A stretch of 64,000 bases of DNA from Branchiostoma floridae (lineage: Eukaryota; Chordata; Leptocardii; Amphioxiformes; Branchiostomatidae): NCBI RefSeq assembly GCF_000003815.2, contig NC_049993.1:20187071-20251070 (forward strand), in the 5' to 3' direction. The position numbers and the translations under genes were made by a program. Shown here one piece after another: positions 1-11,924 of the stretch (its first letter is position 1; the number at the start of each line of letters is the position of its first letter). The notes beneath the pieces were generated by a model. It was not told the DNA's origin. It worked only from the letters and a program-made list of their open reading frames with translations, and did no database searches.

Positions 1-1335
1 TCAAAACGTAAGTCTGCGAGTGCGTGTCCTCTCTCTCAAGACTCCTCAGCAAAGACAAGGTGAGTTCAGTCAAAACATTCTCTAGACCCCGACCCTGGCT
101 GAAGCGCTGAGAGTCAGCGCGCTTACACCAGCTTCGCAGGCACGCGGCGCGGCAGCAGCTGGTTATATTACACCGAACAACCTGCCAACCTTCAAGAATG
201 GACGCTGGACGCTGGTCATAGTTTTCCTTCTTTTTAATACCCCTGTGACGTGAGCGGGATAAAAAAAACAAGTCTATATATGGATCATTTCAATCCTTCT
301 ACCTAGACCATCTTTCCCTCGATTTCCTATGTTTCTTATCCCCATTAACAATGGAGATTAATTGCTTGCTGTTTGAAATGCAAACCACGGGCACTGTTCT
401 GTTGGCAATCTGATGATGTATACTAGTACATGCTTCCTTCTACCACTGAAAGTCCTAAACGTTTGTTCTACTGCCAAACTGTTTATTTCAATATATAGGT
501 TGCACTGTTCTTGTTAACATCGCCTAGGCCATTGGTTTAACCCACGGAAAGAATAATGATACCATCACACATTTGATGTCTAAAAAGGCATAGTTAATCT
601 GTGTTGTCTCGCTCTCTATCTGGGCAACTCGTCTGGAGCAATCGTAACTCTAGATCATGCTAATACTTTACTAATCTCCTCAGCAATGTACTCACAGCTT
701 GAAGCTAGCAGGTGTGTCCAATGTTACCTAACGCACCCGAAATATCATCACTTTGTAATGTTTTTTTTTGGGGGGGGGTGGAGATATAGACGTTTGATAA
801 CATAGATTGCTTAATTTTTCATAAATTTTTCACCACAGGGGCAACATGAATACGTCTAAATCTTGTTGTCTATGTAACCATGACAACAGTTGCTAGGGAA
901 GTTAGTCGCTTTGGCTCTGGCAGATACAAAGAGTGGAAATCCCAATCAGTTTGGGCGAGCGTTTGGCATAAACCTCAGGCGCAGAACCTCTGCACGTGAA
1001 AAAGCCCAGCACACTTTTTTTCAGAAGAGTAGGCTTGGCTATAACCGTAGTGAAGCCGCAGCAGTGAGCTGCCAGTTATATGAAAACGTCTTAAGCTTCA
1101 TCTCAAACGTTTTGCTTCGAATGAGAAGATTCTTAGCACAGTAGAAGCCAGTTAATTGCACAACGGATTAACGCACACCTCTGTTGCACGGAATCCCAAA
1201 ATCCCAAACCGGTGCGTTCCAGCCAAATAGCTTTGCATTATTGCACAATCCGGATGATTGCATGAAATTCACTGGTAAAAAAGCCGTGCAATTAAGCGGC
1301 TTCTACTATTCTACTATAAAATCCCGATCACAAGG
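1..1335. other. Upstream spacer, no supported gene
   Basis: No exon-like reading frame with codon bias is visible. Bases 118-176 are the reverse complement of a stretch near 61025-61075, so this is dispersed repeat. Bases 985-1040 resemble the repeat seen again near 1880-1930 (shared words such as AGAAGAGTAGG). A GTGAGT after CAAAG at 50-65 could be the donor of an untranslated or upstream exon, but nothing confirms it. The start of the Patched-type gene at 1336 has no convincing promoter; a TATAAAA at about 1315 is too close to the ATG to serve a transcript that includes it. Confidence 0.5.
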
Positions 1336-4300
1336 ATGGGCAGCCGTACGCAGCACTACCTGGGAGAATACTACAGCCGGTACGGAGTGTTCCTGGCCCG
1401 GCACCCGGCCGCCGTGCTGACCATCTCCCTGCTTCTTGTCGCCGCCTTGCTACCCGGGCTGGCGTTCCTTCAGGTGGAGGAGGACGTCTTCTACCTGTTC
1501 TCACCTCTGCACGGCAGGTGGAAGGAAGAGAAGGCCGCGGTGGAGAGGCAATTTCCTTCAGGTGTGTACGAGGTTTCCCTGTTTGTCTTTTACCTTAACT
1601 TAAGTTTGTGTTTTTTTCGGATAGTGACGTAAAGCCAGGGCCCCGTGTATGGCTTAAGCCACATTTCCAAACCGGGACCCGGTCGGGAGGTTTTAAAAAA
1701 TGAAAAATTAGAATGTATACCTAGAAATATATCCATATGATTCCCATGAATCTTATTTTGACATGTTGTGTATTTTGATGTCTTTTATCTCATTCTTTTC
1801 GCTCCCGAAAGCTGATCGGCTGGGCCCCGGTTTGGAAATGTGACAAGCCTATGAGAGCGCTTCAGGCATTAGCCACAGACATCAAACCTTTGCTCGTAAA
1901 AGAACCCAACACTTATCAAGAAGAGTAGGGGTGACCTGGACTGTGCTTGGGTCAAGTTCTCAAACCGGAGCCTAGACGAGCTGCTTTAGAAAACGATAAA
2001 AAAGGATACCGAAAAATATACACAAATCATACCCAACACTATTCCTTTTACAATTTGTTTATTTTCGTGTCTTTTTATATCATTCGTTCCCAAAAGCTGC
2101 CCGGCCGGGCCCCGGTTTGGAACTGTGACCTGAGCAAGTATAAACGTAAGCGGTATCAACGCTACACTGCACAACCAGCTACTGGAAAAGGCTTCCAGAA
2201 TGTTAACATAGAGAAATGATGAAACCAGTGTAATAGCCTAGTTTGTTGAATGTTCGCCTTGCAATCTGTAGGTCGTGAGTTCGATCCCCGGCCGAGTCAT
2301 ACCAAAGACTTTAGAAATGGTACATGCTGCTTTCTCTGCTTAGCACTCTGCATTCGGGATAATGTGTGGAAGTTAAACACACACCACTGCTGTAGTTATT
2401 GCACAAAGTTGTGTGGCCCATGGGCTTCTGAAACGGAGATGGGCGCCGTCCTATGCGCGCGGATGACTTTGACAAAACATTTCAACGAGGCATGAGATTT
2501 TCGACCGTATTGTTCATGGCGCGGCTAAGCTTTCATTCTTCATTGCCTTTCTGCAGATGAGCGTGACTTTGACCCGACCCGGCTGACGTCATTGGCCAGG
2601 GGTGTTGACGTCATGTTCGAGGATCTCAGGGGTGAGAGTGTCCTGAAGGAGTCCGCCTTGTTGGAGGTAAGGTTGCCATGGTAACCACACTCCTTTATTA
2701 TGGAGGATTTGAACCCAGCACCTCTGGTTTCTGGGGCAAACACAGACCTTTCCCCGGGAAATAAGATAACAGCAGATTTGAACCCAAGACCTCTAGTCTA
2801 GGGCCTGGGCCAACCACCCTCGACCTATACTGTATGTGTGAGTTCGGAGGTAGCCGGGAAGCCAGGCCTGTCCAGTCCCGAAAACTTCTCCCACATGTGA
2901 AGACACGTGTCCGACAGTCGATGGTCGGACAACCAGATTCCAGTCGCGATAGAACAGCTTACTTACCATGGACGGTTGAGGCAGAGTAAGCTCTCTTTTC
3001 ACCGAAAATATAAAATGAAAATCCCGATCAACTCAGATTAATTACTCAGGATGTGTGGTGATTCCATTCTTAGAATGATCTGGGACTTAATCACATTCGC
3101 CGTACGGATATATACTAAACAGCGCTTGTCTGTCTTTGTGCCTGTCTGTCTGTCTGTCTGTTGGTAACCAAAACAAGTAAAGAACGGCTGGATTTGTTTT
3201 GTGTTTGGTGTGTTGGTAGGTTATAACAAAAATATCAAATGATTAGATTTTAGGGGCCAATCGCGGCTTTTCGCGGTGCTACAATGGAAAGACCAATTTT
3301 GATATCTTCAGTTCCAAATGTGATCTTGAATTACTTGACGTGTCTTTTTTCTTCAGATTCTCCGATTCCACCGTGAGGCCATGGCCCTGGAGGCTAACGT
3401 GTCCGGGGCAGTGTACACCTTCGGGGCCCTGTGCGCGCAGCACCGAGGGACGTGTCTGGAGAACCCGCTCCTCCAGGCTACCGGCTACCACGGGGAGAAC
3501 ATCGCGAACCTCACAGTAACGTACCCCCTACTGTCGCGGCCTGAAGGGGGGATGGCTTTTCTTGGGGGGGCGCTAGCAGGTCTGTCTTGTACATTTCGTA
3601 TGTCTTCTTTATTTGGATGTGTCAAGTTAGCAAGAATGGGTTGGTGGGAACTCGGCTGACAAGTAACCTGTCCTGGGTAGCTTAACACATCCCCTTAAGT
3701 TGCATTTATGTTCGCGGGGATCAGTTACTTTCGCGGTATCGGGAAAATGGAGTGTTTGCGATGGTTAAGGTTCGCGCTAGTGCCATGTATTGTAGTCACT
3801 TACTGCCATGGAAAAATGTTCGCGGTAAATTGGCAACACAAAAACCGCGAACATAAAACCACCGCGAATTTCCGCATTTACAGTATTACTACTTCACCTT
3901 TATCCGCGGGGTAACCTTTATCCGTTGTTTTGTTTTCAAATCAGGGTATTCAGGGGTATCAAGTCAATAGTCGGTCGTTTCAAATTTCAATATTGTCAAA
4001 ATTTTGCTCTTTCGTTTATCTTTGAAATATTGCAACATCCGTCGACTTGGTTCACTACATATCCTATTTTCTAAAACAACGGATATAGGTTACCCCGCAC
4101 TGAAAAGAGGAACTAACTTTACAACGTTTACTAGATTATCTATATACCGTCATTCAAAAAATAGATTAGTTATTTATATTGCTTATTTGCAAAAATAAAT
4201 AATACCGTACAGATGAATATCAACAAGAAAAACAATGTACAGGAGGGAAGTAAAAGCCTCCCTTTATTCATTCTTAACAAAATCATCATAATAGTAATAA

Positions 4301-7300
4301 GGTAATTGATTGATTAGATACAAAGATATAACAAACAATACTAATCTAGATCAATGAGTAAGAAGATGAAATTCACTAATAAAGAAAACATTACAGGGTA
4401 GGACAAATTAGAATTAATGCAACTGAAATATTACCTTGGTTGTAAAAATATATTTTACTATAAGGATTTAGAATTGCTAGATTGTAGCAATACATTTCGT
4501 TCTACTCCCATCTACGTACGTACATATTGTCATACATTGTACCAATACCTGTTACAATTGTAGCGCAGTAAAGTTCTTTTTCTATCAGGGCTGGAGTTTC
4601 AAGAAGGTGAGCTGAACGTCGTCTCGGGCGCCAAGGTGTTCTCAAACACCTACTTCTTAAGGTCACAGAGCCGTCAAGACGACTTTAGGAGCAAGGTCTG
4701 GTTAAGAGAGTTTACCTTGCTGGTGAACAGGTTCAAGTCGGATGTTGTCAGGGTGATGGTTTTAACAGACGGGTAGGTATGCGATCTTTTAATGTTTTTT
4801 TTAAACTGCAACGTGCCAGTTTGGGGTGCCTGTTTTGTACACAAGTTGAAAGTTGAGTAAGAACAAAAGGGTTTGATCCACTCACGCGCCGCCCCTCCAC
4901 CTTTCGATAAGTTGGATGGGATCTTAAACGTTCTTGTGGCTCTCCTTTTAACGCATGACGTCTGGCTTTACGTCTCATTCATCTTTCATTGTCCGTTATA
5001 CAAAGTCCGTCTTCTCTTCTGCGTGTCTCCATTGTCCAGGTGGCTGAAGGATGCTACAGAAGGAAAGGTAGCGGAGGCGAAGCAGCTGGTGACAGCAGGA
5101 CTGAGCGTGCTGTCTGTGTTCTGTATGCTGGCGTGTCTCAGGCGAGGGAAGGGATGGCTGGGCACATGGAGGTGAGAACTCATTTATACTCACGTGACCG
5201 TGACGTCACGTCGCGTCCGCCATGTTGGTGGGTTATAAGTATGTGAAACCTAACTTGTTGCGTCAGCTGTCGGTGCTCTACATGCTGGCGTCTCAGGCGC
5301 GAGGAGGGATGGCTGGGCACATGGAGGTGAGAACACGTGACTCTGACGTCATGTAGCGTCCGCCATGTTGGTGTATTATACTTAGGTGTGAGTTCAAAGT
5401 TGTGGTATCTGCTTTCCATTCTCTCTTGCTGAGATCTGTTGGGTTATCTAAGGCATTGGAGCAATGATCTCGAGCGGAAAACCTTTTCATTGATCATCAT
5501 TTGAATCTTGTATTGTGTCTTTTATCAACCTTTCGGCAAAGTTGAATTAAATTGGAGCATATGTATTGTTAAAATCAAGTTGGAAGATATCCACCGTCCT
5601 TGGCAAACTGCTTTAACTTTATGAAAGTCTGAGAAAAACTACTTTCCTTCCTTTCTTACTTTCAGAAGAAGCAGTCCGCTGCTGGGGTTGGCCGGCGTGT
5701 TGTCCGGAGGTTTCGCCGCCCTGAGTTCTGGCGGGCTCCTGGGGTACTGCGGGGTCAGGATCTCAGACATCGCCTACTTGGCTCCGGCTCTAGTTCTCGG
5801 TAACATTGGCTTCTGCGTATTATCATGACCAGGATTTTCTCTGAAACATGAAAATAAGTGTCGTATCATTTAACCACCTGGACAGTAGAGTTCAGCTCAG
5901 CGTCACTAGTGAATGCTACCTGAAATGTCTGACCATTTTCAAATTCATATCCAGTTGCTGGAGGTACTCCTTTTTGGTAACAAACACTGGATCGGGTCCG
6001 TCGGGTCACTATCTCCGGCGGTTATCGGTTCTTTCTTGTGATTTCTTCTTCTCAGGGCCATTAATACATTATTCATATCAACACGTAGCAACCTATAATG
6101 TTTATTCATCAACACATATTGTGTTTCGGTAAATTTTACCCTCCTTCCGGTGTATTCAGGTGTTTATGTGGCCCATCTTATTACCTGGATGCCTAACCTT
6201 TATCGACATTGTTACCACCATCTGACACGTTTGCATTGCACTTCAATTTTTGTTATCATAATGTGACGACACATGCAAAACCTATCCTGTACCTTGTATT
6301 ACAGGTGTGGGAGTGGACGATATGTTCATCATGCTGGCGGCCTGGCGCCGTACGGACCCGGGGGACAGCCTGGAGACCCGGGCGGGCCAGGCGCTGAGGG
6401 AGGCCGCCGGCACCATCACCATCACCTCGCTCACCAACGGGCTGGCCTTCGGGCTCGGCAGCCTCAGCGACTTTCCTTACGCGCGCACCTTCTGTGGGTA
6501 CACGGCCCTGGCCATGCTGTTCGACTATATCTACCAGGTATGGAAACGTAAAGATCATAAACAATACAACTTTCTTTCAATACGCACACAAAGACAAACT
6601 GAGGCTCTCACCGAATGTTTCATAAGAAGGTTGAATAGTTTTCCGCATACGATTAAATGTACGTGAGACTCCCCGAATGTGTTAAAAGAAATTTGCAAAA
6701 TTTGAATAGTTTTTCTCACAACACCAACACAGATAAACTTACATGGAAAGATGGCTATGCGTTTCGACTACATTTACCAGGTATGGAAACGTATGGAACG
6801 AGATTCAACGTTCCTCCAACACTAAAATCACTGGACGTACTCTAGCCTTTGCTATGTTCGAATGACCAATGACTTAGGTCACATGACATATGTTTCTTTG
6901 AATCAAACTGGAGACATATAGAAGGCGATGATATACGCCTTGCTTCTAAAATTTCTCTAAAATGAATCACACTGTAAGCATACTCGATTATCATTCGGTA
7001 AGGCTTAATCGATACTTGATACTGTATAATCGTCTAGTGACAGATCTTACACAAATCAGGTCCCAAAGCTTGGCTTTTAACATTCATTACATCTATGTTT
7101 TTCTTCACACAGGTAACGTTCTTCGCAGCGCTGATGGTCTTCTCGGGAAAAATGGAATACCCGTCATCCGTTTCGCTGTGTTGCCATGACAACGTCCCGT
7201 ACTCCAAACGTCAAAATGGCGGTAAATCAGCCAAGGTCAGCAACGATTTTGACCCGAGCATTTCGAACGATTACGAAGATGACGTTACTTTCGACGAGGT

Positions 7301-8582
7301 GTTACTCGATGATAGCCCGAAAGGAAGGATGGAACTATGGCGAGAAAGAACACAGCGGATGCGCATGTCCACCATCGAAGAACTCGACCCTGAATTAGAA
7401 GACTCTGAAATTCTCAATGACGCAGACGAGAGCTTGAGCAGGAGGCTTGGCCGTGCCATAACTAGCAAGCAGACCCTAGTGTGGCTAGCGTGCGTGTATT
7501 GTACGTATCTGTTCGTAGCAGGTGCCGGATTCGCGTCTCTGGAAGTGCGCGATTTGAGCCGCGACGACTGGATAGACAGGAACTCCCCAGTCTACGCGGC
7601 AGTGGAGTGTGATAGAAAATACTTCAGCGATTTCTATCCCGCGGTTACCATAGTGATAGAGGGTGACGTAGACTACTGGAACGTCACGACGCAGAGGAGC
7701 ATCATGAGGATGCTGAGCAGGATGGAGGATCTGGACCACATGAACGACGGCATCGCGACGCAAACCTGGCTACGTCACTACATCAGCTTCCTCAAGCTGA
7801 CCAGGGGGTCCTCGGATCTGGGCAAGGAGGAGTTCCTGAGAACACTGAAGGAAGAGTTTCTTAGTACCTACCTGTTTGGTAAATACAGGAAGGACATCGT
7901 CTTCTCGCAGAACGGGACTATCATTGCCTCTAGGTTTATACTCGCCGGGAAGGGAGTCAAGGGGAAAGCACTCGCGATCGCGACGCTCAACAAAAACCTC
8001 CGTGACATCGTAGATGACTGTCCTTTTAAAGCGTCGGTGTTCTCCTTTGTCTTCCCGATCTTCGAGCAATTCTACTACGTGCGAGAGACGATGGCAAAAA
8101 ATGTCATCGCCGCCTTGGTGAGCATGATGCTCATAACGCTGTTGTTCGTACCGAAGCCGGTTTACTCCCTCTGGATAGGCCTCTGCATCCTGTCCATTGA
8201 TGTTGGAGTTCTCGGCTTCATGTCGCTCTGGGGAATCTCCTTAGAGCCCGTTGCTGTTAGTATATTCACCGTCTCCATCGGGTTTTCCGTGGACTACGCC
8301 GCTCACATCACTGTGCACTTCGCCGTGTCCCAGAGCGAGGGGAGGAGGGAGAAGGCGATCAGGGCGCTCTGTGAGGTGCAGTTGCCGGTGGTTCTGGGCG
8401 CGGCTTCCACGGCGTTGTGCATGCTGCCTTCGGGTTTGGGGTCTACGTATGTCTTCACGCTGCTTTTCAAGGTGATCATTCTGGTGATCGTGATCGGCTG
8501 TGCGCATGGACTTGTCTTTCTTCCGGCTGCGCTGTCCGTCTTGGGACCGGGAGAGAAGGTTAACACCATGCCGTCGGTGTAG
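1336..8582 (+). CDS. Patched domain-containing (SSD/RND) membrane protein, 8 exons
   Basis: Predicted 903-residue multipass protein of the Patched/PTCHD (RND permease-like) family; known members move or sense sterols and lipids. Exons: 1336-1561, 2557-2666, 3357-3579, 4589-4772, 5040-5171, 5666-5799, 6305-6537, 7113-8582. They total 2,712 nt and every phase matches. One TM segment near residues 25-47 is followed by a large extracellular loop. A sterol-sensing-domain block spans exons 5-7, with the family motif GVGVDDMFIML at about residue 337 and TITITSLTNGLAFG behind it. Exon 7 (490 codons) holds a cytoplasmic linker, a second TM and loop, and a C-terminal TM bundle with the paired motif GFSVDYAAHI. 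That twin GxxxD arrangement is typical of 12-TM RND proteins. Length fits PTCHD3-like proteins (about 900 residues). The start is the only Met in exon 1 (context CAAGGATGG). Ligand and exact subfamily cannot be read from sequence. Exons 5 and 6 each have a decayed copy of their 3' end downstream. Confidence 0.93.
1660..1842. mobile_element. Foldback MITE-like element (copy 1)
   Basis: Terminal inverted repeats: left end CACATTTCCAAACCGGGACC, right end complementary (GGTTTGGAAATGTG), with an AT-rich centre. Related copies or pieces lie at 1952-2127, 10612-10683, 13651-13799 and 17000-17170, all with the GGGCCCGG/CCGGGCC core and a CGTTCCCGAAAGCT-type subterminal word. No coding capacity. It lies in intron 1 of the Patched-type gene. 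Confidence 0.75.
1952..2127. mobile_element. Foldback MITE-like element (copy 2)
   Basis: Same family as 1660-1842. The left end is degraded (CTCAAACCGGAGCC) and the right end is well kept (CCCGGCCGGGCCCCGGTTTG). Intron 1 of the Patched-type gene. Confidence 0.65.
2222..2395 (+). mobile_element. tRNA-derived SINE fragment
   Basis: The start resembles the 3' half of a tRNA: GTTCGCCTTGCAATCTGTAG followed by box B-like GAGTTCGATCCC. It continues into a non-tRNA tail (CATACCAAAGACTTTAGAAA). It cannot fold as a complete tRNA, so it is called a SINE and not a tRNA gene. Confidence 0.65.
3893..4113. mobile_element. Foldback element with TTTATCCG inverted repeats (copy 1)
   Basis: Begins TTCACCTTTATCCGCGGGGT and ends with an inverted match (ACGGATATAGGTTACCCCGC). 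A related copy of about 235 bp lies at 20101-20334. AT-rich middle, no coding capacity. Intron 3 of the Patched-type gene. Confidence 0.65.
5262..5395 (+). pseudogene. Decayed duplicate of exon 5 end of the Patched-type gene
   Basis: The 3' part of exon 5, its donor and following intron (about 5100-5245) recur here. Shared words include GGATGGCTGGGCACATGGAG, then GTGAGAAC, and further on GCGTCCGCCATGTTGGTG. The copy lost three bases in the exon part and has other changes. It keeps an intact donor but no acceptor, so normal splicing should ignore it. Confidence 0.85.
6744..6800 (+). pseudogene. Decayed duplicate of exon 6 end of the Patched-type gene
   Basis: GTTTCGACTACATTTACCAG followed by GTATGGAAACGTATGG mirrors the end of exon 6 (TTCGACTATATCTACCAG, then GTATGGAAACGTAAAG at 6520-6553). 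Flanking intron also matches (ACCGAATGT/CCCGAATGT and GGTTGAATAGTTTT/TTTGAATAGTTTTT), so a unit of about 240 bp was tandemly copied. Confidence 0.8.
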
Positions 8583-9905
8583 AAGGCATCTTTAATTATT
8601 TATCTGTTCGTTTATTTATTTTTCATTTTTAAATCTTTTCAACAACAGTGTTGCCAGAGGGTCTAGGGTTTAAGGTAAGGTCAACAACAGTAAGCGGTTC
8701 GATGGAATAGGCGTTTCTTGTACAACTCACCTTTTCAAGGCCATCATACGAACACAATCATAAACTAATGTAACACATATTCAATAGATAGTGGTATAAC
8801 TGAATGCGTCGGTGGATGTTTAACACCAAGGACAGGGATGGTACTGCTTATTTCAGTGGAGTCAGCACCAGGGAAAGGTTTACTGATTGTTTCAATGGAT
8901 ATTCAGTACTAAGGACATAGATGGTACTGGATGGTTCAGTTAATGTTTAGCACCTGGGACAGGGGTGGTACTGATTATTTCAGTGGATGTTCACCACCAA
9001 GGACAAGGATGGTACTGAATGCTTCGGTGTGTGTTCAGCACCAAGGACAGGAATGGCACTGGGTGTTTCAGTGGGTGTTGAACACCAGGGACAGGGATGG
9101 ATGTTCTAGTGGATAGTTATTCGCTGTCCAGAACCACATTTATGTTGCCGTGCATTACGTTGATACATTACGTTTTGATACTTAAAATTTTGCTACATTG
9201 TTATTTTACGTTGTGCTTGATACTTAAAGTTACACCAGTGAAATGTGAGACTTTGAAACACTTGATAACAAAGTTGGGAATGTTGCCTAGTTGGACTAGG
9301 TTGACGCTAAATTATTAACCCCGGACTTTGTGAGATACATTATGGATGTTTATATGCTATCATAGCTACATCATTGCAACATACAGACTTTTCTAGGCTA
9401 AACTACCCAGCGCTGGTTCTGCTACTCCTGCAGCTGCATTGTGCTACAGATGGTCAAAATAAATCTGGATTGGTACATGTTATCAGAACCACGTCATACA
9501 AATGACTCTTCTAGGCTCAGCATTGGTTCTGCGACTCCTACAGCTTTACTGTCCTAAACATGGTCAAAATATTTACGTACATGGTACGTGGTAACATGAA
9601 ATGTTATATGCAATATCTGAGTGATGACGTAACAGCTACGTGTATAACGTTGACATTGACCTTGGACCCACTTGAACATTGTCCTACCGATATTGTCCTT
9701 AGGAGTTATTTATATCTCTGATATATTCATTAGATAGCCTCTTGAGTGGTAATTTGACCTTAGAAACTTGTAGATAAAACACTTTAATGTTCAATGTTCA
9801 AGTTTGGTTTTTGACATTGCGAATCCAAGTTTCATCAGCACATGTCCAATGTAGTCTTCACAGCAGGACCTAGCTATGGCCGGTGGTTTGATTTGATGAA
9901 ATAAA
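8583..9905 (+). other. Likely 3' UTR / downstream flank of Patched-type gene
   Basis: No coding signal follows the TAG at 8580-8582. AATAAA hexamers at 9458-9463 and 9900-9905 are the first plausible poly(A) signals on this strand, which would give a 3' UTR of about 0.9 to 1.3 kb. The first lies in an imperfect tandem duplication (about 9385-9480 and 9505-9575, both with ATGGTCAAAATA-type words), so it could be repeat-borne. The transcript end is unproven. Confidence 0.3.
8811..9112. repeat. Minisatellite, ~44-bp unit, about 7 copies
   Basis: Imperfect units follow the pattern GGATGTTCAGCACCAAGGAC, then AGGGATGGTACTG, then a TTTCAGT end. Unit length is about 44 bp and copies differ at several positions, so the array is old. 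It lies just downstream of the Patched-type gene, possibly in its 3' UTR. Confidence 0.85.
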
Positions 9906-10204
9906 CCTGGAGTGTCTCCAAGAATTTAGCCAAACGTGTCGGGTCGGTCCGACTTTTCTTGATACGTGTGTTCATTTCTTTAACGCACAGGGCGGTATCT
10001 GTGTTGATAGTTGTACTCGGATGGAAAGAGTGCCCTTGCTATAGATTAACCATGCTCGTACCATACATTAACCATGCTCTCTTAACACTCTCTTTCGGCT
10101 TTTCTACCCCAACTGCCGATATTCTTCATCTTAATGTTTTCTGCTTTGGGTCAGACGAGGACAATGTGGCACTGCACTAAAGTTAGTAACTTATTTTAAC
10201 AGTG

Positions 10205-10415
10205 TCACATACAAAGTACAGACAGATGGTAAAGGTAGTTCTTTACCTCCCCGACCGAAGTCAGGTACCCATTTTTACAACTGGGTGAAGTGAAGAAAGT
10301 CATGTAAAGTGTATTTCCCAAGGGCACAACGTCGGGAGCACGGTGAGTATCGAACTCGGGACCTCTAGGTTTCGAGCCCAGTACTCCAACATTTACGCCA
10401 CACACGAAACCACGT
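10205..10415 (-). mobile_element. tRNA-derived SINE, minus strand
   Basis: Read on the minus strand, a tRNA-like head with a box B-like word (CCGAGTTCGATACTC) leads into a conserved-looking body: GGGAAATACACTTTACATGA, then CCCAGTTGTAAAAATGGGTA. The layout of a tRNA-related head followed by a common body is typical of SINEs. No intact tRNA fold. Confidence 0.65.
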
Positions 10416-10699
10416 TTAGTCGATCTCGAAGCGAAATGCTTGAGGCATAATGCAATTTAGTAGGTGTGACCCAATGTACTTCTCTTTTCAGATAAGCCCT
10501 ACTGAGACCTGCGTAACATTTCCAAGTCGGGCTGTTTGTTAAAAGTAAGGATAGAAAATTGTACGTAAAAATATGCGCAAATAATCCCCACAACATTCTC
10601 TTCACGTCTTCTGTAGTTTGATGTCTTTTATATCATTCTTTCGTTCCCGAAGCTACCCGGCCGGGACCCGGTTTGGAAATGTGACGTAGGCCTATAGCT

Positions 10700-10850
10700 A
10701 GTAGCAGATACGTCGATGAAGGTTAGACATCCAGGTAATAAGATATGCCCAAAAGCAGTTACTCAAGCAACTGGATATGGTTTTGGAAACGGTCAGACGT
10801 TTCAACTGGAATCCACCAGTTTTCGTCAGTGATACTGTCAGCTAGTAGCA
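10700..10850 (-). repeat. Dispersed repeat copy, minus strand
   Basis: One of five related copies in the window; the others are at 5880-6215 (interrupted), 26735-26870, 47250-47345 and 50965-51065. Read on the minus strand it carries ACGTCTGACCGTTTCCAAAA, CATATCCAGTTGCTTGAGTA and TTATTACCTGGATGTCTAAC. No open frame; probably a mobile-element tail. Confidence 0.7.
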
Positions 10851-11924
10851 GGTAGTTTAGCCATTGGTATTCAGAACATCGACCGCTAGGACAGATCCTC
10901 CAACCACTTTAGCTCAGATATAATCTTATATCGACATCGCTAACCACTTATTGACTTCACGTACTATTCTCTAGACATTCTTGCTTGCTCCGTACCCCAT
11001 TATTTCTGTACCGGGATACGCCATGATTTACAATGGTCTTTAAGTGGGCAATTCAAAGCCTCCGAATTCCGAAGGACTGACGTGCTTGTTCATCGTTCTC
11101 TCGAACAGTACAAAGTCTATCCAGTCCAAAGTACACTCGATGGAGTTAAGTTACTGCTATAAATCGTTCTGCTGTCAACTGATAGTTTTGTGTCCACCAA
11201 AGGTCACGATCGCGAGTTCTATTCTTTCCAACAAGTAATGCTTAGTCACTATTGCACAGGCCTGCTTTTTCCAAGTACAGATTTTAAATTGTTACGAATG
11301 CCGTTTCTTATGCTGAGGAATCTCCTTTAGCAATCCGAAGACGTTTAGTTTAGTTTTAACAAAAATCCCATCTTAAGTTACAAACGTTAGAGGACTATAC
11401 TTTGCCCTTTTTTTAACAGTATAAAGATTATAGATTTTATCGTAACTTATACGACATGTGAACCAAGCAAAGGACGTACTACGACTTGCAGACGCCACGC
11501 ATTGCTTAAAGATCACAGGGGAAGACTCAAGACTCAGGTCTATAGACGAAATATTTGGTGATGTCATTTGTTAAGCTTTAAAATACACCTTGGCCTGTAT
11601 GCATCACGTCACGTCTTATTCATTTCGGGAGCATTAAAGGGAGGCAGGAAGAACTAGTAAGGTGAAGTCAATAAATGTTCCTGAGAAAGTTCGACAGAAC
11701 AAGGGAGTTAGGTGAGGAACATTATTGCACAGTCACGGCCATCGGGAGATTTTTTTTGTCATCGTACGAATTTCATGAAGACTACGGCGTCGCCGAGGAA
11801 ACGTGGCAACACTTTCTCTCCACAAAGCAGCTGATGTTTGTATAACATATCCATGACTGCATGTCATTAAAGTGCTAGAGCTAAGCAGGTATACGAATAA
11901 CGTGATCAGAAATTCACGAAAACT

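Noticed and set aside
1092-1144. Start of the Patched-type gene upstream of 1336
   Set aside because: The upstream ATG frames (890-1144, 1184-1420) are in other frames or end in stops, and lack coding bias; 1336 is the only start in frame with the TM segment.
2240-2300. Possible tRNA gene (GTTCGATCCC box B)
   Set aside because: Only the 3' half resembles a tRNA, no acceptor stem or anticodon arm pairs, and a SINE-like body follows.
10330-10420. Possible minus-strand tRNA
   Set aside because: Same reason: box B only, attached to a repeat body.
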